A stretch of DNA of 64,000 nt from CAZLHO01 sp964559455 (GCA_964559455.1 CAZLHO010000007.1:18257-82256); one strand, 5' to 3'. Numbered from the stretch's first letter, positions 15,170 to 24,448 are shown. The notes: generated from the sequence alone by a model not told the origin. Program-made: numbers and translations.

Positions 15170-18100
15170 ATGAGAAAACCCGCGACCCGCATCATGGCGG
15201 CCCTCGTCCTCGTCGCCCTGGCGACGCTACCCCTGGTCGCCCAGGCCAACGCCCCGCTCGCCCCGGCGAACGACTCCCCCGCCGGGAATACCCCGGCCTT
15301 CGCTCCCGGACGGATCCTGGTCAAGTTCACCCCCGAGGCCATGGGCAAGGCCGGTTTCGACCGGACCATGACCCAGGGCAAGGCGCTGCCCGGCGCCGCG
15401 ACCGGCCTGGCCTCGGTCGACGCCGTGGCCCGCGACGGGGGCGTGACCCGCGTCGCCCGCGCCCACGCCCTGCCCCGGCGGGAGGATCTGGGCCGCCGCA
15501 TCGGCGTCGAGCGCTGGTTCCGCTTTGAGGTGGCCGGCGGCGACCTCGAGGCCCTGGCCGCCCGCATGGCGGCCGACCCGAACGTCGAGGCCGCGACCCC
15601 CGACTACCGGGCCTTCCCCGCGATGACCCCCAACGATCCCCTCTTCGCCGACAACTGGGGCCACGCCAACACCGGCCAGCTGCTGTCCTACGACTGGGCC
15701 ACCTACAGCCACGAGAACGGCGACCCGGTCGGCACGCCCGGCTTCGACGCCAAGGCGCCGGCCGCCTGGGACGCCCTGGGCGGCTACGGCGACTCCGGCG
15801 TGGTCATCGCCATCCTGGACAGCGGCGTCGACGTCGACCATCCCGACCTGCACCTGGTGGCGGGATACGACTGCGGCGACAACGACACGAATCCCGACGA
15901 CAACAGCGCCGAGCCCGGCCACGGCACCTGCTGCGCAGGCGTCGCCGCGGCCACCGGCAACAACAACCTGGGCGTCGTCGGCGTCGCCGCCGGCTGCAGC
16001 GTGATGCCCGTGAAGATCGCCGACAGCGGCGGCACGATGTACTTCTCGTACATCCAGGACGGGCTCTACTACGCCGCCGACCACGGCGCGGACGTGATCA
16101 GCATGAGCCTGGGCGCCCCCATCAGCAGCGACCCGGCCACCGACGACGCGATCGAGTACGCCTACAACGCCGGCGTCACGATCCTGGCGGCCACCGGCAA
16201 CGAGAACATGTCGACCATCAGCTACCCGGCGATCAACGCCTATGTGATCGGCGTCGGCGCCGCGTCGCCCTGCGGCGACCGCAAGCGCAGCAGCAGCAGC
16301 AGCCAGGAGGTGAACCCCGGCGTCGACACCGACCCGCTGGGCTACACCTGCGACGGCGAGCGCTGGTGGGGATCCAACTACGGCGTGTCGGTCCAGGACG
16401 CGGCGGGCGCCGTCGACATCCTGGCCCCGACGATCCTGCCGACCACCGACATCGGCGGCAGCGGCGGCTACGTTTCGGGCGACTACGAGATGTGGTTCAA
16501 CGGCACCTCGTGCGCGACGCCCTACGCCGCGGGCGTCTGCGCCCTGATCCTGTCGGCCAACCCGGGCTACACCCCGTCCCAGGTGCGCGAGGCCCTGGTC
16601 TCGACGGCCACCGACGTGATCAACGTCGAGTCGCCGGCGGGCTGGGACCGCTGGTCCGGCTACGGCATGGTCAACGCGCAGGATGCGGTCGGCGGCGGCG
16701 GCCCGGTGGCCCCCACCGCGGCCTTCGTCGGCGCCCCGACCAGCGGCTCGTACCCGCTGACCGTGAGCTTCACCGACCAGTCCAGCGGCAGCCCCACGGC
16801 CTGGAGCTGGAACTTCGGCGACGGCGGCGTCTCGACGCAGCAGAATCCGTCGCACACCTACACGTCCGTCGGCTCTTACGCGGTGACCCTGACCGTGAGC
16901 AACGCCGTGGGCGGCGACGACGAAGTGAAGGCCGGCTACGTGACCGTCACCGAGCCGGGCGTGACGACCTTCGTCACCGCCTCCGGCGAGACTTCGGTCA
17001 TCGGCTCCGTCTCCGGCACCTATGCGGCGACCGTCGCCGCGGACGACGTCCGCGAGACGATCACCGAGACCGTCTACACCGGCCATCCCCGGAAGCAGTA
17101 CTCCTACCTGGAGCACCGCTGGAACTTCAGTCTGCCCGCGGGCGGCGACGCGACCTTCCACCTGGAGGCCTCGCGCACGGCCAACAGCGAGGGCGACGAC
17201 TTCGCCTTCGACTACAGCGTCGACGGCGGCGCCTCCTGGCTGCCTCTGGTCACCGTCGCGAGCGCGACCGAGCAGGCCTACGCCGTGGCCCTGGGGCCGG
17301 TCGCCGGCTCGGTGCTGGTCCGCGTGATCGACACCAACCGGGCCTGGTACATGACCGCCCTCGACGCCGTGGCGATCGACTACATGGCTTTCGAGGTCGG
17401 CGACGCCCAGCCCGCGGCCCCCACTGCCGACTTCGTCGGCACGCCGACCGGCGGCGACTACCCCCTGGCCGTCCAGTTCACGGACGCGTCCACGGGCGAT
17501 CCCACCGGCTGGAACTGGAGCTTCGGCGACGGCGGCACGGCCTCGACGCAGAATCCGTCGCACACCTACACTGCGGCCGGCGTCTACACGGTCTCCTTGA
17601 CCGCGGCGAACGCCCAGGGCGAGGACACCGCCGTCAAGACGGACTACATCACGGTGACCGAGCCCGGCACGGGCGGCGCATCGCTGCACGTCTATGCGAT
17701 GACGGTGAGCCGGGTGAAGGTCGGCCCCAACTACAAGGGCAACTGCGTGGTCGTGCTGCGCGACGACGCCGGCCAGCCTGCGGCCGGCGCCACGGTGACC
17801 GCCGCCTACGACGGCGCCACGAGCGGCACGATCAGCGGCGTCACCGGCGCGGACGGCTCCGTGACCCTGCAGTCGGGGGCCATGAAGAAGCCGGTAGGCG
17901 AGTGGTGCTTCGAGGTCACCGGCGTCACCCACGCCACGCTGGACTACGACAGCGCGGCCAACGTGACGACCCGGTCCTGCGAGAGCGGCGACGTCTTCTC
18001 CGCGACCGCGTCGCTGCAGCCGCGGGAGTTCCGCCTCGAGCAGAACCACCCGAACCCCTTCAACCCGATGACGGAGATCCGCTTCCAGCTGCCGAGCGCT

Positions 18101-18286
18101 GCGCACGTCCGCCTGATGGTTTACAACATCAGGGGCGAGGTCGTGGCCACGCTCGTCGACCGCAGCCTGGGCCGCGGCGAGCACGTCGTGCCCTGGAACG
18201 CGTCCGACGCGCCCAGCGGCGTGTACTTCTACACGCTGGACACGGCCGGCTACCGCGACACCAAGCGGATGGTCCTGATCAAGTAG
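15170..18286 (+). CDS. Secreted subtilisin-like serine protease with two PKD domains and FlgD-like C-terminal domain
   Basis: A 1038-residue exported S8 peptidase. A signal peptide (about 1-28) and inhibitor-like propeptide (GRILVKFTPEAM) precede the catalytic domain. The catalytic triad is Asp217 (AILDSGVDVDHPDL), His251 (GHGTCCAG) and Ser447 (NGTSCATPYAAG), with the oxyanion Asn344 (ATGNEN). PKD domains lie at about 513-593 and 750-830, a jelly-roll-like segment between them, a carboxypeptidase-regulatory-like segment near 845-935, and a C-terminal FlgD-like module from about 957 (NHPNPFNPMTEIRF to KRMVLIK). It probably degrades protein outside the cell. ATG 15170 has GCAGGAGACATC upstream. 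An in-frame GTG at 15086 with a better AAGGAGG site would add 28 residues ahead of the signal peptide. Confidence 0.93.
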   Translation: MRKPATRIMAALVLVALATLPLVAQANAPLAPANDSPAGNTPAFAPGRILVKFTPEAMGKAGFDRTMTQGKALPGAATGLASVDAVARDGGVTRVARAHALPRREDLGRRIGVERWFRFEVAGGDLEALAARMAADPNVEAATPDYRAFPAMTPNDPLFADNWGHANTGQLLSYDWATYSHENGDPVGTPGFDAKAPAAWDALGGYGDSGVVIAILDSGVDVDHPDLHLVAGYDCGDNDTNPDDNSAEPGHGTCCAGVAAATGNNNLGVVGVAAGCSVMPVKIADSGGTMYFSYIQDGLYYAADHGADVISMSLGAPISSDPATDDAIEYAYNAGVTILAATGNENMSTISYPAINAYVIGVGAASPCGDRKRSSSSSQEVNPGVDTDPLGYTCDGERWWGSNYGVSVQDAAGAVDILAPTILPTTDIGGSGGYVSGDYEMWFNGTSCATPYAAGVCALILSANPGYTPSQVREALVSTATDVINVESPAGWDRWSGYGMVNAQDAVGGGGPVAPTAAFVGAPTSGSYPLTVSFTDQSSGSPTAWSWNFGDGGVSTQQNPSHTYTSVGSYAVTLTVSNAVGGDDEVKAGYVTVTEPGVTTFVTASGETSVIGSVSGTYAATVAADDVRETITETVYTGHPRKQYSYLEHRWNFSLPAGGDATFHLEASRTANSEGDDFAFDYSVDGGASWLPLVTVASATEQAYAVALGPVAGSVLVRVIDTNRAWYMTALDAVAIDYMAFEVGDAQPAAPTADFVGTPTGGDYPLAVQFTDASTGDPTGWNWSFGDGGTASTQNPSHTYTAAGVYTVSLTAANAQGEDTAVKTDYITVTEPGTGGASLHVYAMTVSRVKVGPNYKGNCVVVLRDDAGQPAAGATVTAAYDGATSGTISGVTGADGSVTLQSGAMKKPVGEWCFEVTGVTHATLDYDSAANVTTRSCESGDVFSATASLQPREFRLEQNHPNPFNPMTEIRFQLPSAAHVRLMVYNIRGEVVATLVDRSLGRGEHVVPWNASDAPSGVYFYTLDTAGYRDTKRMVLIK

Positions 18287-18303
18287 GATCCCGCGAAACG
18301 AGG

Positions 18304-18324
18304 GGCGCCGGTCCGACCGGCGCC
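18304..18324 (+). terminator. Terminator after the protease
   Basis: GGCGCCGGT/ACCGGCGCC with a 3-base loop, followed by TCTTCC, 18 bases after the stop. Confidence 0.65.
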
Positions 18325-18344
18325 TCTTCCCCTGAAAAAGCGCG

Positions 18345-18378
18345 AGGGCCCCGGGAATGAATCCCGGAGCCCTCTTCT
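18345..18378 (+). terminator. Second hairpin after the protease
   Basis: A 12-bp stem with one mismatch (18345-18356 with 18362-18373) followed by CTTCT; a back-up terminator in tandem with the preceding one. Confidence 0.5.
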
Positions 18379-18614
18379 ATTCCGGCGAGAGGGGGGTGCG
18401 GGGAGGGAGGATCCCGCCGGAATGTCCCGACCCGTGCTCGGGTCCTATCTCTTGGGGCGCCCGTTCGGCCGCCGGTACCGGTCGCGTGGTGCAGAACACC
18501 AGGCTCGAAGCCATTGTCGTCATGCGAGGGCGAGTTTCAGGGCCTCGGCCCGCTTCCGGTCCCGGCGGCCGCGGACGAGTCGTGTCCGGCGCCGCTCGAT
18601 TCGCTGATACTCTG

Positions 18615-18745
18615 CTGCGGCATCCCCGGTAGCAATTCCCTGTCCCCGGGGGATGGCCGGGGGGATGCCGCAGCTGACTGTTGGCGAGCCCTGGGGCTCC
18701 CGGTCGGTCCGCGCATGGCGGATCCGACAAACTGTTGGTTTTTCT
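18615..18745. ncRNA. Candidate hairpin RNA with terminator-like end
   Basis: A long stem (13 bp, 18615-18627 with 18661-18673) is followed by a GTCGG-TCCGC/GCGGA-CCGAC hairpin (18703-18728) and TTTTT near 18739. The arrangement could be a small plus-strand RNA, or simply an inverted-repeat remnant. No promoter was identified. Confidence 0.25.
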
Positions 18746-19025
18746 GAAGGATTCTCCGTATCGAGGCCTGCGGTGTCCCCTGAGCCGTCCCCAGCTCTCG
18801 GCCGCATCCCCCGATATCGGTATCCGCACGCCCTTCTCCTTGCCAGAGGCGTACCAGTTCCGAAGCCCTCAAAAAAAGCCGACTGATCTGCTCAAGTTGT
18901 TGAAATGCATGGGATTTGAAAATACCGAAGGAGAACGCTTGGTGTCTGATCTTGGGCAGATGTTCGATTACGGACACCCCCTGGGGCGCGGGTGTTCGAA
19001 TCGAGACACTCGACGCCTCGACCCC

Positions 19026-20465
19026 TTAGTCGAGGCGGTTCAGGCGGGTGTAGAGAGCGCTGCGGCTCAGACCGAGGTAGGCGGCGGTCCTGGACTTGTT
19101 GCCGTTGAACATCCGCAGGGCCTTGCGGACGATCTCCTTCTCCAGTTCCTCCAGGTCCAGGCGGTCCGGCGGCAGGATGAGCCGGCCGGGGCGCAGGACG
19201 TTGGCCGCGTCGCTGTCGGCGATCTCGATCTCCCCGTCCTCGAAGCGCAGGAATTCGGGCCGCAGGGCCGGACCGTCGTGGAGCAGGGTCAGGCGCTCGA
19301 CGGCGTTCTCCAGTTCCCGCACGTTGCCCGGCCATGAATGCCCGAGCAGCAGCTCGCGGGCTTCGGGCGGGATGTAGCGGAAGCGACGGCCGTGCCGCAG
19401 CGAGAATTTTTCCAGGAACATCTGGGTCAGGGGCAGGATGGCCTCGTGATTCTCGCGCAGCGGGGGCATCTTGATGCGTCCGACGTTCAGGCGGTAGTAG
19501 AGGTCCTGGCGGAAGGTCCCCTGCTTGACCATCTCGGTCAGGTTGCGGTTGGTGGCGCCGATGATGCGCACGTCGAGGGTGATCCGCTTGGTGGAGCCCA
19601 CGCGATACATCTCGCGCTGCTGCAGGACGCGCAGGAACTTGGGCTGCAGGTCCAGGGGCAGGTCCCCGATCTCGTCCAGGAAGATGGTTCCGCCCTGGGC
19701 CATTTCCAGCTTGCCCTGCTTGCCCGATCCCGAGGCGCCGGTGAAGGCGCCGCGCTCGTAGCCGAAGAGTTCGCTCTCGAAGAGCGTCGGGGTGATCGCC
19801 GAGCAGTTGACGGTGACGAAGGGACGCTCGACATCGGCCCCTTCGGCGCCGTGATGAACCAGCCGGGCGAGAATCTCCTTGCCGGTGCCGGTCTCGCCCT
19901 CGACGAGCACGGGCACGGTCCGGTAGAGATGCAGGTGGGTGGCCAGGCGCACGGCCGCCCGCTGGGCGTCCGAGAAGATGCCGATCCTGCCGAGCCCGGG
20001 CACGTCCATGTACGTTTCACCCCCGAGCAGGGTGTCCGTCTCGTTGACGCTTTCATCGGTCGCCGGCGGCGTCGCGGTCGGGACGGGGGGTTCGACCCGC
20101 CGCCGCTGCACGATGCGGTCGACGACCAGCGCCAACTCCTCGATGTTCAGAGGCTTGAGCAGATAGTCCACGGCGCCCGCGCGCAGGGCCGCGATGGCCG
20201 ACTCCATGTCGCCGAAGCCGGTCATGATCACGACCTCGGTCGACTCGCGGCCGGGCAGCGCGCGCACGGCCCGCAACAATCCGAGGCCGCTCATCCCCTG
20301 CATGCGCATGTCGGTCACGACCAGAGGAAAGGGCTCGGCGCGGCAATGCTGCAGGGCCTCCTCGGCGCTCGCGCATTGCACCGTCTCGTGACCGAGGTCC
20401 TCGGCCAGGAAGGACGTCACCGCGTTGCGGCTCATCGCGTCGTCGTCGACGATCAGGATCTTCAC
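19026..20465 (-). CDS. NtrC-family sigma-54-dependent response regulator
   Basis: A 479-residue activator with three domains. The receiver (1-120) has the DDD acidic pocket, phospho-acceptor Asp52 (VVTDMRMQGMSG) and the switch Thr/Lys pair. The AAA+ domain (about 155-390) has Walker A GETGTGKE, the sigma-54 contact loop GAFTGA, Walker B GGTIFLDEIG and arginine fingers. A Fis-type helix-turn-helix ends the protein (NKSRTAAYLGLSRSALYTRLN). It starts at GTG 20465, overlapping the kinase stop as GTGA, with GGAGGAAC upstream. It is the partner of the adjacent sensor kinase. No clear -24/-12 promoter was spotted in the window, so its targets are probably elsewhere. Confidence 0.93.
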   Translation of the reverse strand: MKILIVDDDAMSRNAVTSFLAEDLGHETVQCASAEEALQHCRAEPFPLVVTDMRMQGMSGLGLLRAVRALPGRESTEVVIMTGFGDMESAIAALRAGAVDYLLKPLNIEELALVVDRIVQRRRVEPPVPTATPPATDESVNETDTLLGGETYMDVPGLGRIGIFSDAQRAAVRLATHLHLYRTVPVLVEGETGTGKEILARLVHHGAEGADVERPFVTVNCSAITPTLFESELFGYERGAFTGASGSGKQGKLEMAQGGTIFLDEIGDLPLDLQPKFLRVLQQREMYRVGSTKRITLDVRIIGATNRNLTEMVKQGTFRQDLYYRLNVGRIKMPPLRENHEAILPLTQMFLEKFSLRHGRRFRYIPPEARELLLGHSWPGNVRELENAVERLTLLHDGPALRPEFLRFEDGEIEIADSDAANVLRPGRLILPPDRLDLEELEKEIVRKALRMFNGNKSRTAAYLGLSRSALYTRLNRLD

Positions 20466-22942
20466 GCTTGTTCCTCCGTCGTCTCGGCGGGACGCAGCTT
20501 CAGCCGGAAGCTGGCGCCGCCGTCCTCGTTCGTGCCATGGAAGATCTCGCCGCCGAAGCCGTCGACGAACTGCTTGACGATGGCCAGGCCGAGCCCGGTG
20601 CCCTCGCCGGCCTGGCGCGTCGTGAAGAAGGCATCGTAGAGGCTTGCGTCCTGCTCCTCGGGCAGCCCCGGTCCGTTGTCGTGGACCTCGAGCCAGATCG
20701 CGCCGTCGTCGCGGCGCGTCACGATCCTGATGCGCCGGTCCTCGGCCGGGTTGGCCTCCAGGGCGACGGCGGCGTTCGACACCAGGTTGATGGTGATCTG
20801 CTCGAGCTGCAGCTCGCGGCCGGCCACGGAAAGGGTGCCGGGAGCGAGTTCCCGCAGGCATTCGACGCCTCGGCTTTGCAACTCGCGTTCCATCAGCCCA
20901 CAGGCCCCGAGGACCGCCTCGTTCAGATCGACTGCCTCGAGGTCGGGCTGCGGCAGGCCCGATCGGAAGCTGCGCATGTGCCGGATGATGGCGTCGATGC
21001 GGGCCGCGCCCTCCCCGATCCGCCGCAGGTGCTCGACGATCCGCTCCGGCAGCGCTTCGGGATTGCGCCGGCCCCACAGGATGGCCCGGTCCGTCGTCAT
21101 GCGGATGACGTTCAGGGGCTGGTTGATCTCGTGGGTGATGCCCGCGGCCATCACCCCCAACGACGCCGCCCGGGACGAATGCTCCAGGGCCTGGATCGCC
21201 CGGGTGTGCTTGCGTTCGGCCTCCACCCTCCCCGACGCCTGCACGTCACGCTCCCAGGCGTTGGCGAACATCGCGGCCAGGGTGGTGAAGATATTCACCT
21301 CGTCCCGTCGCCAGTGGTGGCGAACGCCCTGGCTGAAGATGGCGATCCCGCGCATGCGCCCCAGGACGACCAGCGGCACCGCGACGATCGCGGCCACCTT
21401 CCGCTCCCGCAGGAAGCTCCGGACCACGGCCGGCACTTCGCTCGTGCTGCTCAGGGCGTCGACGACCAGCGCCCCCTGCTGTTCCCGCTCTGCGAAATAA
21501 TCCCGCAGTTCGCAGCAGTATTCCCGCAACATCCGGACCCCGCCCGCATCCGCGCCGGCCGCTTCCGCCTCGTCGGGCGCGCAGTCTTCCAGGCCGCAGA
21601 TGGTGATGCCCGCCACGTTGAGACGCCGCTCCAGTTCCGGCAACAGGGGGCCGACGGCCTCGCGCAAGGCCCCCAGGGCGTTCAGCCGGGCGGCCACGTC
21701 GGCCAGCAGGGTCTGCCGCTCCAGGCTGGAGCGCAGCCGCCGGCGCTCCGCGCGCAGCTCCCTCTCGGCGGCGCGGCGTTGCAGGATGTTCCGCCCGAGA
21801 ACCAGGATGACGAGCGACAGGAAGACGAGAAGGCCGGCCCCGGGCAGGAGCACCTTACGATGCTCCTCGAAGTAGCTCACCGGCCGGTTGACCACGACGC
21901 TGCCCTCCGGCAGTGCGCTCTCCGAAACGCCGAGGAGTTCCAGCTCCTTGTGATCGAAGATGTAGCGCCAGGGCGGCCGGCGGACCACCGGAATGTCTCC
22001 GGCCATCTCGCCGGCGAGGATGCGCGTCGCCAGATGCCCGGCGATGCGGCCCTGATCCGCGCCGTTGACCAAGCTGCCGCCGACGACCCCCCAGCCCACA
22101 TAGAAGTTCCAGAAGCTGAAGATGGGCGCGCGAGCGGCCGGGCGGATCCGCTCCAGACTCTCGCGGAAGTCCAGGAAGCAGCCGTCCCTGTCGCGGGAGA
22201 GCGCCAGCAGCAGCACGATGCTCTCCGGCGGGATCTCGGGCAGGATGTTCGCGCACTCCTGGACATCGGCGACCTCCCGGAAGTCGAAGGCCACCCGCCC
22301 GGCGTAGTCGGAAGCGAGGGCGCCGATCCGGCGCCGGTTGGCGAAGTTGGTGACGGTGGAGTCGTAGACGACCGTGATCTCCCGGGCGCCGGGCCGAAGC
22401 CGGAGCGCCACGTCCAGGGTGCCGCGCAGATCGATCTCCTCGACCACGCCCGTGATGTCGTCCATGACGGCCAGCACCGAATCCGGAGAGGCGTTGAGGC
22501 CGCAGAAGACGATCGGCGCGCCCGGCGCCAGCTCGTCGCGGTGGGTCGCCGCGTAGAAGAAGGCATAGTCGTCCGCGGTCACGATCAGGTCGAGGGGCTG
22601 CCCGCCGTACTTGCGGCGCAGGAAACCCAGCAGCTCCCCCTGGCCGGGAATCTCGGGGTGACGCTTGGCGTCCAGGTACTCCACGTACAGTTCGTAGGGG
22701 ATGTCGGATTCGCCAAGGGCTTCCCTGAGTCCGACCAGAATGGAGTCCGACCAGGCGAAGCCGGAGTGATAGGAACTGAGGTGGAGGACGGCGCGTTCGA
22801 CGCCGTCGTGGAACGGCGCCGCGACGAGGCTGTCCGCTGCCGATCCGGCCGGACCCTGGGCCGCGGACGCCGGGCGCGGCGAGGCGAGCGGCGCGGCGAG
22901 GCCGAGCAGCAGCGGGATCGACAGGAGGCGGAAAAGGAGCAT
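20462..22942 (-). CDS. Sensor histidine kinase with periplasmic ABC-substrate-binding-like domain and GAF domain
   Basis: An 826-residue membrane kinase. A signal sequence (about 1-28) leads to a periplasmic region of about 300 residues resembling ABC transporter substrate-binding proteins (LIVTADDYAFFYAATH, PIVFCGLNA, ITVVYDSTVTNF). One membrane helix follows (LLPGAGLLVFLSLVILVLG), then a short coiled coil, a GAF-like domain, the dimerisation helix with phospho-acceptor His604 (GITHEINQPLN), and an ATPase domain (NLVSNAAVALEA, DNGPGLP, GTGLGLAIVKQF). It should sense a small ligand in the periplasm and phosphorylate the NtrC-type regulator that overlaps its 3' end. The start at 22942 has GGAG eight bases upstream; an in-frame start at 23005 would displace the signal peptide. 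Confidence 0.9.
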   Translation of the reverse strand: MLLFRLLSIPLLLGLAAPLASPRPASAAQGPAGSAADSLVAAPFHDGVERAVLHLSSYHSGFAWSDSILVGLREALGESDIPYELYVEYLDAKRHPEIPGQGELLGFLRRKYGGQPLDLIVTADDYAFFYAATHRDELAPGAPIVFCGLNASPDSVLAVMDDITGVVEEIDLRGTLDVALRLRPGAREITVVYDSTVTNFANRRRIGALASDYAGRVAFDFREVADVQECANILPEIPPESIVLLLALSRDRDGCFLDFRESLERIRPAARAPIFSFWNFYVGWGVVGGSLVNGADQGRIAGHLATRILAGEMAGDIPVVRRPPWRYIFDHKELELLGVSESALPEGSVVVNRPVSYFEEHRKVLLPGAGLLVFLSLVILVLGRNILQRRAAERELRAERRRLRSSLERQTLLADVAARLNALGALREAVGPLLPELERRLNVAGITICGLEDCAPDEAEAAGADAGGVRMLREYCCELRDYFAEREQQGALVVDALSSTSEVPAVVRSFLRERKVAAIVAVPLVVLGRMRGIAIFSQGVRHHWRRDEVNIFTTLAAMFANAWERDVQASGRVEAERKHTRAIQALEHSSRAASLGVMAAGITHEINQPLNVIRMTTDRAILWGRRNPEALPERIVEHLRRIGEGAARIDAIIRHMRSFRSGLPQPDLEAVDLNEAVLGACGLMERELQSRGVECLRELAPGTLSVAGRELQLEQITINLVSNAAVALEANPAEDRRIRIVTRRDDGAIWLEVHDNGPGLPEEQDASLYDAFFTTRQAGEGTGLGLAIVKQFVDGFGGEIFHGTNEDGGASFRLKLRPAETTEEQA

Positions 22943-23128
22943 GCGACGATCTCCAGGGGATGTCCCCCATGGTACCGCAACCGGCGGCGCATGAGGAGGC
23001 CTCAATATATCGTTTCCCCGGAACCACCGCCCTCCGGCCGGATCTGGCGCTAAATCCGATTTTGATTATCTTGTTTTAAGTGACGCCCCGGCCCGGCCGG
23101 GTTTTCTTGATCTTAGTCCGGAGTCTCA

Positions 23129-23734
23129 ATGAAGCGAAACATCCTCCCGGCTCCCGCCGGGAACGTCCGCCCCAGCCGTCTGGCGAACCTGATTTCGCAG
23201 GTGGGCAGCCCGCCGGTCGTCATCGCCGCCGCGGTGATGCTGCTGGCCGGCCGTCTGGCCGAGAGCGGCGCCCGGGCGTGGGGCGGCGTGCACCTGGTCC
23301 TGGCCGTGGTCCTGCCCGCGATGGGACTGCTGCTGCTGCTGCTCAGGGGAAGAATCGCCGACCTGGAAATCGTTCGCCGCGATCAGCGTCTGCTGCCGCA
23401 GGCGATCTCCGCGGCCGGCGCCGGCGCCGGCGCGGTCGTACTCGTCCTGGGGGGCGCCCCGGAGCCCCTGCGCCACCTGGCGCTGGCCATCTGGTGGCTG
23501 TCGGCCGCCGTCCTGATCATCACCTTCTACTGGAAGATCAGCGTGCACAGCGCCGCGGCCGCCGCCGCCGCCACCATGGCCTGGCTGCTCTCGGGCTCCA
23601 TCCTGCTGCCCGCCGCCGGCACGGGGCTGATCGCCTGGTCCCGGATCCGTCAGCGCCGGCACACGCCGGCCCAGACCGTCGCCGGGGCCTTGCTGGGCTT
23701 CGGCGTCCTGCGCCTCGTCTTCGGCGGGGCCTGA
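23129..23734 (+). CDS. PAP2-like membrane protein
   Basis: A 201-residue protein with about five membrane helices. It retains parts of the phosphatidic-acid-phosphatase signature: RRDQRLLPQ resembles the first motif, KISVHSA the second (Ser-x-His), and SRIRQRRHTPAQTVAGALLG the third (Arg and His). This fits the short, soluble-signature-poor PAP2 proteins seen next to lipid genes. It could dephosphorylate a lipid phosphate such as undecaprenyl pyrophosphate, but the weakly conserved first motif leaves activity uncertain. The ATG at 23129 has GGAG six bases upstream, and the gene is divergent from the sensor kinase. Confidence 0.65.
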   Translation: MKRNILPAPAGNVRPSRLANLISQVGSPPVVIAAAVMLLAGRLAESGARAWGGVHLVLAVVLPAMGLLLLLLRGRIADLEIVRRDQRLLPQAISAAGAGAGAVVLVLGGAPEPLRHLALAIWWLSAAVLIITFYWKISVHSAAAAAAATMAWLLSGSILLPAAGTGLIAWSRIRQRRHTPAQTVAGALLGFGVLRLVFGGA

Positions 23735-23841
23735 TCGTCCGCCTGATCCCGCGACCTGCAACCACTCCCCCGGCTTTCCCGTAACACCTCCTGCCGCAAC
23801 CGAAGACAACCCTCCGCAGGATTCTCGACAGGAGGCTCGAC

Positions 23842-24423
23842 ATGAGCGCCCGGATCACCATCGTCCTCGTCCTCGCCGCGTTGCTGGCCGTGGCCGCGCC
23901 CGCCGCCGCCTGGGAGCACCACGGCTACACCGACCGCCACGACAACCACCTGGACCGCGCATCGCTGGAACTCGACGACGACGGCGTCCTGGTCGTGGAG
24001 CACCACCGCTACGACGACGTGCTCGAAATCTCGCCCGACGGCACGATCGTCCTGAACGGCGATCGGCTCGAGCTGGACGCCGACGCCACCAAGCTGGCGA
24101 AGCGTTACCACCGGCTGGGCGTGAAGATCTGCGAACGGGCCGAGATCATCGGCGAGAAGGGCGCGGCCCTGGGCGGCTATGGCGCCCTGGTCGCCGTCAA
24201 GGCCCTGAGCAAGGTCTTCGCCGAGTTCGGCGTCGACGACGACGACGACCTGGACCGGCTCGACCGCATCGACATCGACACCGTCGACTTCGACCGGCTC
24301 GGGGACGAGATCGAGGAGGAGGCCGAGGTCATCGAGGAATGGGCCGACGAGATGGACGAGATCGCCGACGACCTCTCCGAGCGCTCCCGCGACCTGCGCC
24401 GGCTGCGCTGGTTCCGCTCATAG
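23842..24423 (+). CDS. Secreted acidic protein of unknown function
   Basis: A 193-residue exported protein, not recognised. Residues 1-23 form a signal peptide (LVLAALLAVAAPAAA). The mature part is His-rich at its N-terminus (EHHGYTDRHDNHLDR), has a beta-rich segment (LEISPDGTIVLNGDRLEL), a helical middle (LAKRYHRLGVKICERAEIIGEKGAALGGYGALVAVKAL), then a strongly acidic coiled segment with DDDDDLDRLDRIDID and a basic tail. The layout recalls the periplasmic YggN/DUF2884 group, but this is weak. The ATG at 23842 follows GACAGGAGGC, an excellent ribosome site. A terminator lies 25 bases after the stop. Confidence 0.7.
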   Translation: MSARITIVLVLAALLAVAAPAAAWEHHGYTDRHDNHLDRASLELDDDGVLVVEHHRYDDVLEISPDGTIVLNGDRLELDADATKLAKRYHRLGVKICERAEIIGEKGAALGGYGALVAVKALSKVFAEFGVDDDDDLDRLDRIDIDTVDFDRLGDEIEEEAEVIEEWADEMDEIADDLSERSRDLRRLRWFRS

Positions 24424-24448
24424 ACAGGACCGCCGTACCGACAAGAAC

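Larger units (their letters stand above)
18287..19025. other. Gene-free 739-bp region with several hairpins
   Basis: No supported gene. Frames here give only low-complexity or unrecognisable peptides. It begins with two terminator hairpins behind the protease. A 13-bp inverted repeat (CTGCGGCATCCCC 18615-18627 with 18661-18673) encloses a small palindrome. A second hairpin at 18703-18728 is followed by a T5 run at about 18739. ACTGTTGG occurs twice (about 18677 and 18732). The stretch near 18880-18960 is lower in GC. Confidence 0.6.

Noticed and set aside
15227..18184. Long minus-strand open frame opposite the protease
   Set aside because: Antisense shadow of a clear S8 protease gene; composition is Arg/Gly/Asp/Val only.
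18537..18977. Minus-strand frame of 146 residues in the gene-free region
   Set aside because: Low-complexity Ser/Gly/Pro-rich second half, runs through the inverted repeats, no ribosome site, no family.
18988..19010. GTGTTCGAATC resembling a tRNA T-loop
   Set aside because: Flanking bases do not form the T-stem or acceptor stem, and no CCA follows.
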